Source of the DNA: a bacterium
GTDB taxonomy: Bacteria; Electryoneota; Electryoneia; Electryoneales; Electryoneaceae
Direction of reading: 5' to 3'
NCBI GenBank assembly: GCA_020444425.1
Contig: JAHLLB010000007.1
Location: 1 to 64,000, forward strand
Length of the DNA: 64,000 nucleotides
A model generated the notes under the pieces. It was not told where the DNA came from. It searched no databases and saw only the letters and a list, made by a program, of their open reading frames with translations. Every line of letters starts with the position of its first letter. The first letter of the stretch is position 1. A program made the translations under genes and the position numbers. Positions 1-7,469 of this stretch are shown here, piece by piece.

Positions 1-1
1 A

Positions 2-211
2 AGCGGCGGAAAACGTCAACAAGCAGATCCGGCTAATCTACCGGACAGCAGTGTCATTGAACATTATATGAAATACTATGATATAATTAACCAAATATAT
101 AAAATGTATAAACCTCTTTTCGAAGAACTTAGGAAGAAACATAATGAGACTTATAAGTATGATATCCGGATCCTCGACAAGCTATTATGGATGATTGGGA
201 ATCCGAAGTAG
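2..211 (+). CDS. 3' end of an unrecognised AT-rich gene (partial)
   Basis: An open frame enters from the left edge and ends at TAG 209-211, giving about 69 residues. The end of the product is lysine- and tyrosine-rich (MKYYDIINQIYKMY... then DKLLWMIGNPK) and probably helical. The DNA from about 55 to 200 is clearly more AT-rich than the operon that follows, which suggests recent acquisition. I do not recognise the family. C-termini of the form DKxLW occur in various DNA-associated hypothetical proteins, but that is too weak for a function. The alternative is a chance open frame, though the reading is continuous and ends in a sensible place. Confidence 0.5.
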   Translation, partial: SGGKRQQADPANLPDSSVIEHYMKYYDIINQIYKMYKPLFEELRKKHNETYKYDIRILDKLLWMIGNPK

Positions 212-283
212 CAGCGTTGCCCAGCAACCCTGTTGCCGGGTTATCTGTACCTGCCACGGACAAACGTCCGCAGCAAAAATAAT

Positions 284-304
284 CCCGGCACTGGGAGTGC
301 CGGG
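284..304 (-). terminator. Rho-independent terminator of the SulP/two-component operon
   Basis: A perfect 9-bp stem (CCCGGCACT / AGTGCCGGG) with a 3-nt loop is followed, on the minus strand, by ATTATTTTTG. It lies about 50 bases past the stop of the last gene of the minus-strand operon, where that transcript should end. Confidence 0.8.
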
Positions 305-354
305 CTATGTTACTGAGTTGATCCGGGCTGCACGGATCAACGGATTTCTCCGCG

Positions 355-798
355 TTACCACCCCATCCGTTTCTGGATCTCGTTCATCGTATCCTCGATG
401 CGGGCGACGGTCAGGCGTTCGTGCTGTTCATGCGCCTGCCGGATCTTCTCCACCAGCACATCGATCTTCGCCGGTTTGGTCATGAATTCCATCGCGCCGG
501 ACTTCATCGCTTCGACGCTCTTCTCCAGCGTCGCGTGGCCGGTCAGCAGAATCACCTGCAAGTCTGGGTTGTTGCCGAGCAGACGTTTCAGAGTTTCGAT
601 ACCATCCATGCCGGGCATGGCGAGATCGAGCACGACGGCGTTGTAGACCTCCGCTTCCGCCATCTTCAGCGCTTCTGCACCGTTGGATGACACATCGACA
701 TCAAGCCCGCGCGTGCGCATCCGTTCCGACAGCGCGCTGGTAAACTCGACTTCGTCATCTACTAACAGCACCCGGATTCCCAGAGCTTTGTTATCCAT
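355..798 (-). CDS. Response regulator, receiver domain only
   Basis: A 147-residue protein with one CheY-like receiver domain: the acidic pair in LLVDDE, the phospho-accepting Asp in VVLDLAMPG, the Thr of LLTGHA and the Lys of MTKPAK are all present. A short helical tail of about 25 residues follows; there is no DNA-binding output domain. I start at 798, where GGGGGAA sits about six bases upstream, and not at the longer in-frame ATG at 837. It is the last gene of a six-gene minus-strand operon and probably works as a phosphorelay intermediate or by protein contact. Confidence 0.9.
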   Translation of the reverse strand: MDNKALGIRVLLVDDEVEFTSALSERMRTRGLDVDVSSNGAEALKMAEAEVYNAVVLDLAMPGMDGIETLKRLLGNNPDLQVILLTGHATLEKSVEAMKSGAMEFMTKPAKIDVLVEKIRQAHEQHERLTVARIEDTMNEIQKRMGW

Positions 799-851
799 CG
801 GTTCCCCCGAATCAAGGTCGCCCGGTTGAGGCGGCACATCGTTGTCTACTG

Positions 852-1535
852 TTAAAATACATCAGTTATGACGGTCGCCGGAAGCCAGATCTCGATTTTT
901 TGGCCGAAGGTGTCATCGTCGAGGAGCTGCAGCTCACCGTTCATCTCCGCCAGGATCGCTTGCGCCCGGCTTAACTCCATGCTATCGCTAAGGTTGTCAA
1001 ATGTCCCGCCGGTCACACGAATCCCCGCCCTGCCGGATTCATGGATCATCGCCAGCGTCAGTTGATCGTCCGGATTCATCGTCGTCAACGCCGTCAGCTC
1101 CACCGCAAACATCGCCTCCAGCAACCGGTACGGGCTGCAGCGGACGATGATCGACGCTGTGCTCAACGACACGTCGAATGAGACGTTCTTCAGCGCCGCA
1201 AACCGCCGTCCGAGCACACTGAGTATCGCCATCAGTTCATTGAGATCGGTATCGCGTTCGGCTTCGTCAACGGTGTGCGAGAAACGGTTCAGGTTATGGA
1301 TCAGCTCCACGCCACGGTCAATCTGCGTCATGATCCGGTCGTGCACCGACTGGAGTTTGTCCACATCGAGGGTACCACCGGCATTGGCGCTGTAGAGCTG
1401 ATCCTCGAGCAGGCCGGTCACCTGTTCGATGATCGAGACGACGTTGTTCAGTTCGTGCGTGACCCCGGCGGAGATACGCCCGAAGAACGCGAGGTCGTCA
1501 CTGAGGGGCTGCGGATGTCCTTGTGCGTCCGTCAT
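852..1535 (-). CDS. Histidine-kinase-like protein with H-box but degenerate ATP-binding domain
   Basis: A 227-residue soluble protein. Residues 15-90 match a dimerisation/phosphoacceptor helix pair with the H-box GVTHELNN. The C-terminal half has the length of an HATPase domain, and its end (MNGELQLLDDDTFGQKIEIWLP) resembles the last strands of one, but no N-box or DxGxG / GxGLG boxes are visible. By inference it either accepts phosphate from another kinase (a histidine phosphotransferase role) or is a pseudokinase. GGGGGAA precedes the ATG. It lies 14 bases after one receiver gene and is followed by another, a layout that fits a relay. The kinase at 1928-3700 in the same operon keeps all its boxes. 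Confidence 0.75.
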   Translation of the reverse strand: MTDAQGHPQPLSDDLAFFGRISAGVTHELNNVVSIIEQVTGLLEDQLYSANAGGTLDVDKLQSVHDRIMTQIDRGVELIHNLNRFSHTVDEAERDTDLNELMAILSVLGRRFAALKNVSFDVSLSTASIIVRCSPYRLLEAMFAVELTALTTMNPDDQLTLAMIHESGRAGIRVTGGTFDNLSDSMELSRAQAILAEMNGELQLLDDDTFGQKIEIWLPATVITDVF

Positions 1536-1549
1536 CAGGCTTCCCCCAC

Positions 1550-1915
1550 TCAGTTCGCCAGCGCCTGGTGAATCGAGGCGACCAGATTGTCAATCTTGAA
1601 CGGTTTGATCAGCACCTCATGCACGCCCTCGATATCCATCTCGATCTCTTCATCCAACCGCCCATGACCGGTAATCAGCAGGATTTTTACGTGTGGATAC
1701 CGTTCACGCAGGATTTCCACCACCTCCATCCCGCTGAGACCGGGCATTTTCAGATCCGCGATGACGACATCGAACTGTTCCGTCGTAATGCGTTCCAGCG
1801 CGCTGTGGCCGTCCATTTCGGCGACGGCTTCAATGTTCCGGTAAGCCAGCCGTTCGACGAGAGTGTGAACAAGCTCCTCCTCATCGTCGATTAACAAGAC
1901 TCTCGGTTTATCCAT
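1550..1915 (-). CDS. Response regulator, receiver domain only
   Basis: A 121-residue single-domain receiver, close to the minimum for a CheY fold. The acidic pair is in LLIDDEEE, the phosphorylatable Asp in VVIADLKMPG, followed by LLITGHG and the conserved Lys in VLIKPF. It has no output domain. It sits directly between the membrane kinase and the kinase-like protein of the same operon, so it is a likely intermediate between them (inference from order). Confidence 0.9.
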   Translation of the reverse strand: MDKPRVLLIDDEEELVHTLVERLAYRNIEAVAEMDGHSALERITTEQFDVVIADLKMPGLSGMEVVEILRERYPHVKILLITGHGRLDEEIEMDIEGVHEVLIKPFKIDNLVASIHQALAN

Positions 1916-1927
1916 GGCTGACTCCCG

Positions 1928-3700
1928 TTATTTCGGACGCGTCGTCGGCAGGACGATGATGAACTTTGTCCCCTTGCCGAGCTCGGAATCCACATTGATC
2001 GTGCCGCCGAGCTTGTTGACCAGGCCGTACGTAATCGACAGCCCGAGACCGGTGCCGAAGTCGCCGCGTGTCGAGAAAAATGGTTCGAAAATGTGCTCCA
2101 GGTTCTCAGGCGAGATCCCGGTGCCATTGTCTTCTATCTGCACCCGAACGTGGTGGTTCTGCGGTTCGACCACCAGCCGCACCTTACCGCTGTCCGGTAC
2201 CGCGGCGAAGGCGTTATTGACAATGTTCAGGAAGATCTGTTGCAGTTGCCCCCGGTCGCTCTCGATCGGCGGTACATGCTCCGCGAAATCGCGGTAGATC
2301 TGAATGTTACGATGGCGCGCCTCCTTCTCGAGGAAACTGATCACCTCCGATAGTACATCCCGCAGATCGAGCGGTTCGAAACGCGATTCCATCTTGCGCG
2401 TGAATGCGAGCAGCCGATGGGTCACATCTCCGCCGCGCTCAACCGAACGGATGATCGACTGCAGTGCCGCGACTGTCTTCTCCCGCTCCGGGAAGTCCTC
2501 GACATAATTGGCCATGTCCAGCAACAAACCCGCTTTCTCGTTGATGATCGCGAGCGGATTGTTGATCTCATGCGCGACAGACGCCGCCAGACGGCCGATG
2601 GTTGCCATCTTGTTCGTGTACTCGACGTTCATCAGCATCGAGACCCGGCGCTGATCGCCCTGCCGGATCTGTCGAACCATTTGAGTGGACGACCATAACA
2701 CCACGATCAGAATCAGAAATCCACTGAGCACGAGGAACACGATCAGCTCCGTCTGATCGCCAAGCCACATGTCAAACACATCGCCCTGTTCCTTGGTAAT
2801 CATCAGGATGAACGGCGTATCCTCAATGTAACTGTATCCGAGAACCGTTCCCGATTCGTCGATATTCTCGACCACTTCCCCGTTCTGCGAATACGGCGGC
2901 ACGTGGATGTTGGCCGGTTCGAGCAAGTTGCCATGCGACCGGGACGGTGTCTGCAAGATCCCGGAATGGCTGATGATGAAAATGTCGTCCGAATGTTTCA
3001 TCGTCTGCGTGTAGATCATCCGGTTCAACATTTCCATGTCGATGGTCGCACGCAGCACATAAAACTGCCCGCCGGGCGTGTCCTTCTTCACCGTAATCGC
3101 AAAGTGGGGCACGTTCCGATGTCCCATGAACACCTCGGTGACGCACGCCCCCCGCACCACCGCCTGTTGGTAGGATATCTGGTCGGTGTAGTCAACACCT
3201 TCGAGCTGATACGGCCCGACGTAGGTCAGCTGACGGCCTTCGTGGTCGATCACCCCGAGGTCGACAAACCCGCCGAATGTTTCCTTCAGGTGGCTTAACG
3301 TGACCGCCAGATCGGTATGATCGAGCAGTTCCGCGTCCGACTTTTCATGCGTGATCAGTTCGAGCACGGACAACCGTTCCTCGATCACGAATTCGAGCGA
3401 ACGTGACACGTTGAACAGGCTGCGCGAGATGTCGTACCGGTATTCGGCGGTGACGTTGTTGCCGTACATGTAGTAGTTGACGCCGGTCATGACGAACAGC
3501 GGCAGGTAGGCGACGAATAGGGTGAGCAGGAGCGTGTACCACCACAGACGGCGGTACCGCCGCAAGTCCTTGATCCGGTCCGCGCGTTGCAGGAAACGGC
3601 GCGGCAGGATCATCTGCATGAAAAAGTTGGCTGGACGGACGTCCTTGCTGTCCGCCGCCGATGCCGCCATCTTCTTCACGGTGCTCTGTTCAGTCGTCAT
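1928..3700 (-). CDS. Membrane sensor histidine kinase with large extracytoplasmic sensor
   Basis: About 590 residues. A first membrane helix near residue 40 (TLLLTLFVAYLPLFVMTG) and a second near 325 (ELIVFLVLSGFLILIVVL) enclose some 260 residues that look like a dCache-type sensor (for example ...YRYDISRSLFNVSRSLEFVIEERLSVLE). The catalytic part is complete: H-box SVAHEINNPLA, N-box IFLNIVNNAFAAV, G1 VQIEDNGTGIS, F-box, and G2 GTGLGLSI. There is no obvious HAMP domain. The start at 3700 overlaps the end of the upstream fusion gene; an in-frame ATG at 3733 would add 11 residues. It is probably the main phosphate donor for the receivers encoded around it, and its ligand may be the anion handled by the SulP protein. 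Confidence 0.9.
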   Translation of the reverse strand: MTTEQSTVKKMAASAADSKDVRPANFFMQMILPRRFLQRADRIKDLRRYRRLWWYTLLLTLFVAYLPLFVMTGVNYYMYGNNVTAEYRYDISRSLFNVSRSLEFVIEERLSVLELITHEKSDAELLDHTDLAVTLSHLKETFGGFVDLGVIDHEGRQLTYVGPYQLEGVDYTDQISYQQAVVRGACVTEVFMGHRNVPHFAITVKKDTPGGQFYVLRATIDMEMLNRMIYTQTMKHSDDIFIISHSGILQTPSRSHGNLLEPANIHVPPYSQNGEVVENIDESGTVLGYSYIEDTPFILMITKEQGDVFDMWLGDQTELIVFLVLSGFLILIVVLWSSTQMVRQIRQGDQRRVSMLMNVEYTNKMATIGRLAASVAHEINNPLAIINEKAGLLLDMANYVEDFPEREKTVAALQSIIRSVERGGDVTHRLLAFTRKMESRFEPLDLRDVLSEVISFLEKEARHRNIQIYRDFAEHVPPIESDRGQLQQIFLNIVNNAFAAVPDSGKVRLVVEPQNHHVRVQIEDNGTGISPENLEHIFEPFFSTRGDFGTGLGLSITYGLVNKLGGTINVDSELGKGTKFIIVLPTTRPK

Positions 3701-4916
3701 CTTTGTCCGCAAGGTTTCGGGCGGCCTTGCCATACGCCGCCTTCATCGCGTCCGCCAGCACCTCGATGTTGACCGGTTTCGTCAGGTAGGCAAATGCACC
3801 CAGCTCGCGCGTGATCTGCTCTTCACGGTCGGAACCGTGCCCGGTAAGGATGATCACCTCGACCTCCGGGTAATCCTTCTTTACCTGGCGCAGCACTTCG
3901 ATCCCGTCAATGCCCGGCATCTTGAGGTCGAGAACAATTACATCAGGCTGTTCGCTGCGGATGTACTCCAGCGCCTGCTCGCCATCGTAGACGACGGACG
4001 AATCCAGCTGCCGCGTTTCCAACCGTTCGGACAGGCTGTGGACGAATTCCACCTCGTCGTCCACCAGCAACGCTTTCTTCGGCAGGTCCATCTTTGGCAT
4101 CAGGGACGGTGGCACGAACCCGATCCCCGGGATGCTTTTCGCGGTACGCACACCATCGATGCCAAGCGCAATTTCCTGCAGCTGCTTCTGCAGCGTTTCC
4201 AGGCGAGCGGTGTACTTGTTGATCGCGATGGTGACCGCGCCGTTGTCCGCCTGAACATCAACCAGGTGGCCCTTCTCCGCCAACGCAACGTGGACCCTGG
4301 CCGCGAGCAGGAAGTTGACCGCTGCCTGTTTGCTGGCGTCCGTGGTGCGCAACGCGTCACTGCCAGCCGTCAGCAGCACCTTGCTCGCTGCTTCCTCCAC
4401 AGTCAGGTCGTGCATCGCCAGCAGCAGGTCGTATTCGTCCGGGTCGTACGGCGTCTGGTTGTTGACGTACTGCGTCCATTGCGCACGCTTCTTGTCCATC
4501 TTCTGAACGAGATCCGCCGCCTGCTTTTCGCCAACATTGGACTGGTCCATCGCCACCTTGACACGGTACTCATGGTTGGCGATAAGACACACCCGAAGCA
4601 CGTGGCTCAGGCTGCGCGGGATCAGGTGGCCGGCAAATCCATGGTGAATGACGTTGTCGTCCTGGACCTGCTGCGCCAGCGCGTACCGGATGTACGCGAC
4701 GTACTTCTCCCGATCCTTGGTGAACCGGTCGAAAAATGACGCCGATCCGGCCATCGCGTTGACCAGCTTGTCCTTGGACACACCGAATTCTCTGGCCGCC
4801 AAATCCAGCACGTCCGTTTCGATGCGGCGATAACCCAGTTCCTCCGTGATCAGGGTGACAACATCGTCACCGTGGCTGAACGGACCGCTGAAAATCGATA
4901 CTATCGCCATCCTCAA
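3690..4916 (-). CDS. Cytidylate-kinase-like / BON-like / receiver fusion protein
   Basis: A 408-residue fusion of three parts. Residues 1-170 resemble the cytidylate kinase-like family (PF13189 type): a start MAIVSIFSGPFS, ELGYRRIETDVLD, VIHHGFAGHLIPR, LRVCLIANHEYRV, then DKKRAQW...YDLLLAM. The usual glycine-rich nucleotide loop (GSGG[RK]E) reads SHGDDV, so catalysis is doubtful. Residues about 198-263 look BON-like (VHVALAEKGHLVDVQ...VTIAIN...GIDGVRTA). Residues 280-400 are a complete receiver with Asp330 in IVLDLKMPG. By inference a nucleotide- or ligand-sensing module is controlled by phosphorylation. It lies just downstream of the SulP gene, and its end overlaps the start of the kinase gene by 11 bases. 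Confidence 0.85.
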   Translation of the reverse strand: MRMAIVSIFSGPFSHGDDVVTLITEELGYRRIETDVLDLAAREFGVSKDKLVNAMAGSASFFDRFTKDREKYVAYIRYALAQQVQDDNVIHHGFAGHLIPRSLSHVLRVCLIANHEYRVKVAMDQSNVGEKQAADLVQKMDKKRAQWTQYVNNQTPYDPDEYDLLLAMHDLTVEEAASKVLLTAGSDALRTTDASKQAAVNFLLAARVHVALAEKGHLVDVQADNGAVTIAINKYTARLETLQKQLQEIALGIDGVRTAKSIPGIGFVPPSLMPKMDLPKKALLVDDEVEFVHSLSERLETRQLDSSVVYDGEQALEYIRSEQPDVIVLDLKMPGIDGIEVLRQVKKDYPEVEVIILTGHGSDREEQITRELGAFAYLTKPVNIEVLADAMKAAYGKAARNLADKDDD

Positions 4917-4974
4917 CTCCTTCCGGGCTGGGGGTAGCCTGCTGCGAACGAACTTGCCGCATATCTCACGTTGA

Positions 4975-7221
4975 CTACTTCTTCGGCTGCTTCATGCCTT
5001 GCGGAGAACCATGCACCTCGTGCTTGAACTCTTCCGCGATTTCGAACGTCTTGAAGCTGCCAATCACCAACGGGCAATCCATCGCTCCAGTCGCGATGCA
5101 CGTCCCCTTGTGAATCGTTTCCACCGCCTGACCAATGCTGAGGTAGAAATGCTCCTTGCCGATCTTTTCAAACAGGTGCGTGCGTTTCAGCACGTCCATC
5201 ACGTGATCGTTCAAGCCGGAGAACGAGATTTCGATTTTTTTCTCGCGTAGCTGAGTCACCAGTTTCGAGATTGTCACCTCGCCGGAGGCATCCAGCTCGT
5301 TCATTCCGTTCCCGACGATGATGATGTGCTTCAAATGCGGCATCTTCATCACCACGTCCAGCACCTTGTCCTCGAGGTAATTGACGTTGGCGAAGATGAG
5401 CGAGTTGTTGAAACGTACCACCGCAACATGCTTGCACAGGTGCAGGTCCCAACGATCCGCATTGCGGTAATGACCATCCGCAGTGCGGGAAAGCATCGCG
5501 ATGCTCGGCTTCATGTTGCGCAGCAGGTACAGCACCAGCGACAGCAACACGCCGACGATGATCCCCTTGTCCAGATGCGGCGCAAAGAGCAACGTCAGCA
5601 CAAACGTTATGATCGAAATAACGCCGTCAAATCTCTGCGCTTTCCACGCGTGAATAAACCCGCTGACATTGACCAGGCCGATCACCGCCATCATTATGAT
5701 CGCCGCCAATACAGACTGCGGCAGGTGGTACAGCAGCGGTGTGAAGAACAGTAGTGTGACCATCACCACGAGGCTGCTGAACGCGCTGGAGAATCCGGTA
5801 GCCGCGCCCGCCTGCAGGTTAACTGCAGAACGCGAGAAAGACCCGGATACTGGATAACTGAGGCTGAACGCGCCGACCATGTTCGCCAGACCCTGCCCGA
5901 TCAATTCCTGGTTCGGGTCGAGCCGCTGGCCGGTACGTGCCGCCATCGCCTTGGCAATCGATATCGCTTCCATGAAGCCGAGCAGCGATATCACAATCGC
6001 CATCGGCAACAGTTGCAGCATGACCACCCAGTCGAACTTTGGAAGTGTGATTGACGGCAGACCACGCGGGATGACACCGACCACATCGCCCCCGCCAACG
6101 AGCGTCAAATCCTCAACATCCAGCTGCCGGTTGCCGACACGCAGCTTCCAGTGATGACCGGACACCGGGTCCTTCTGCCGGGTTTCGGCACGGATGAACG
6201 TTTCGGCATCTGGTGCGGTACGAACCAAACGGTACTCGCGAATCTCGGCGCGGTGTTCGCTGGCAAGTTCTCGCAAACGGTTGACCTTGACATCATATTT
6301 GGCCCGCTGCGATTCCAGCTCGATGATTTCTTCCGAGTTCTTGCCGTACGTGGATTCGTCCGCACGGATCTGCGAACTGATCGCGATCCGTGCAGCCATC
6401 AAGCTGTCAATCTGGTTCAACGTCGAGTTGTATTCGTCCAGCTGCTCGTGAACACCCTCGGATACAATTGCCGATTCGCGGATGTGGATGTTCTGTTCAA
6501 ACCCGATCGCCCAGGAGATGACTGTGGTCACCACCACCGCGATGAGCACGTTCGGAATGCGGCGATCGACCTGCCGCAAAATGATCATGATCGCGAACGC
6601 CAGCACCGCCAGGCCAAGTGTCGGCCAGTGAGTGTGATGGAAGGCCGCGATCACGACACGGTAGATCGTTTCGTAGTGATGCTCCGCCTTGTCAACGTTG
6701 ACGCCGAACAGTTTCGACAGCTGAGACGTTGCAATGATGATGGCGGCGGCGTTGGTGAATCCGTTTACGACTGGATGTGAAAGGAAGTTGACCACCATTC
6801 CCAGCCGGAACACACCGAGAAAGAACTGGAACAAACCAACTGTCACCGCGAGCAGAATCGCGTAGGCGATGAAACTCTCGCTGCCGGCGGTCGCCATCGG
6901 TGCCAGTGCGGTCGAGGTCATCAACGAGACGATCGCGACCGGACCGGTGGCAAGTTGATTGCTGGAACCCCACAGTGCCGCAATGATCGGCGGAAGGAAG
7001 GCGGCGTACAACCCGTAGTACGCTGGCAAGTCAGCCAGCTGCGCGTACGCCATCGACTGTGGAATGAGAACAAGCGCGACCGTCAATCCCGAGATGAAAT
7101 CGAGTCGTAGCTTGCCAACCGTATACCCCTTGATCCATCTCAGAAAGGGCAGGAGATTCAGCACGGAAAACCGACGTCCGGATTTGGAGTTCGATTCTTT
7201 CCGGGCACCCGTTGGGGACAT
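4975..7221 (-). CDS. SulP-family anion transporter with a coiled-coil insertion and STAS domain
   Basis: A 748-residue member of the SulP/SLC26 family (sulfate, bicarbonate or other anion uptake). The N-terminal signature VLIPQSMAYAQLADLPAYYGLY is clear, and about a dozen hydrophobic helices follow. Residues about 590-715 form a STAS domain (VVRFNNSLIFANV... with NELDASG). Between a helix ending near 241 and the conserved VIPRGLPS at 383 the family normally has a short loop; here there are about 135 hydrophilic residues, mostly heptad-like helix. In SLC26 topology this loop (TM7-TM8) should be outside the membrane. It is the first gene of the operon, so transport and the signalling proteins are probably coupled. 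The substrate cannot be read from sequence. Confidence 0.92.
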   Translation of the reverse strand: MSPTGARKESNSKSGRRFSVLNLLPFLRWIKGYTVGKLRLDFISGLTVALVLIPQSMAYAQLADLPAYYGLYAAFLPPIIAALWGSSNQLATGPVAIVSLMTSTALAPMATAGSESFIAYAILLAVTVGLFQFFLGVFRLGMVVNFLSHPVVNGFTNAAAIIIATSQLSKLFGVNVDKAEHHYETIYRVVIAAFHHTHWPTLGLAVLAFAIMIILRQVDRRIPNVLIAVVVTTVISWAIGFEQNIHIRESAIVSEGVHEQLDEYNSTLNQIDSLMAARIAISSQIRADESTYGKNSEEIIELESQRAKYDVKVNRLRELASEHRAEIREYRLVRTAPDAETFIRAETRQKDPVSGHHWKLRVGNRQLDVEDLTLVGGGDVVGVIPRGLPSITLPKFDWVVMLQLLPMAIVISLLGFMEAISIAKAMAARTGQRLDPNQELIGQGLANMVGAFSLSYPVSGSFSRSAVNLQAGAATGFSSAFSSLVVMVTLLFFTPLLYHLPQSVLAAIIMMAVIGLVNVSGFIHAWKAQRFDGVISIITFVLTLLFAPHLDKGIIVGVLLSLVLYLLRNMKPSIAMLSRTADGHYRNADRWDLHLCKHVAVVRFNNSLIFANVNYLEDKVLDVVMKMPHLKHIIIVGNGMNELDASGEVTISKLVTQLREKKIEISFSGLNDHVMDVLKRTHLFEKIGKEHFYLSIGQAVETIHKGTCIATGAMDCPLVIGSFKTFEIAEEFKHEVHGSPQGMKQPKK

Positions 7222-7403
7222 TAGCTCACCTCAGGTCGCGTTTGTCCACACAATCTACACCAATGTACGTTTAAGAAACGAACGTCACAAGCTAACTCTT
7301 TATCCTGTGAAAGAATGGACAAGCACTTGAGATATTCTCGAGGATGGGTATCGCAAACGGATCCGTAATATACGATTCCCGCTGATATCCCTCAACACGA
7401 CAA

Positions 7404-7431
7404 ACGGCCCGGAGCTAGAAATCCGGGCCGT
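7404..7431 (-). terminator. Terminator after the S9 peptidase gene
   Basis: A perfect 10-bp stem (ACGGCCCGGA / TCCGGGCCGT) with an 8-nt loop lies 38 bases past the stop of the minus-strand peptidase gene. The T-run is short (TTTG). Most of the remaining 7222-7469 space is the upstream region of the SulP operon; I saw no other clear signal there. Confidence 0.65.
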
Positions 7432-7469
7432 CAACCGTTTCAGAGCGTACCAGGACACACGTCGCCGCG

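Noticed and set aside
3522..4739. Long open frame antisense to the kinase and fusion genes
   Set aside because: It mirrors two well-supported genes on the other strand, and its product is Arg/His/Val-rich with no domain pattern. High-GC antisense frames of this kind are common here.
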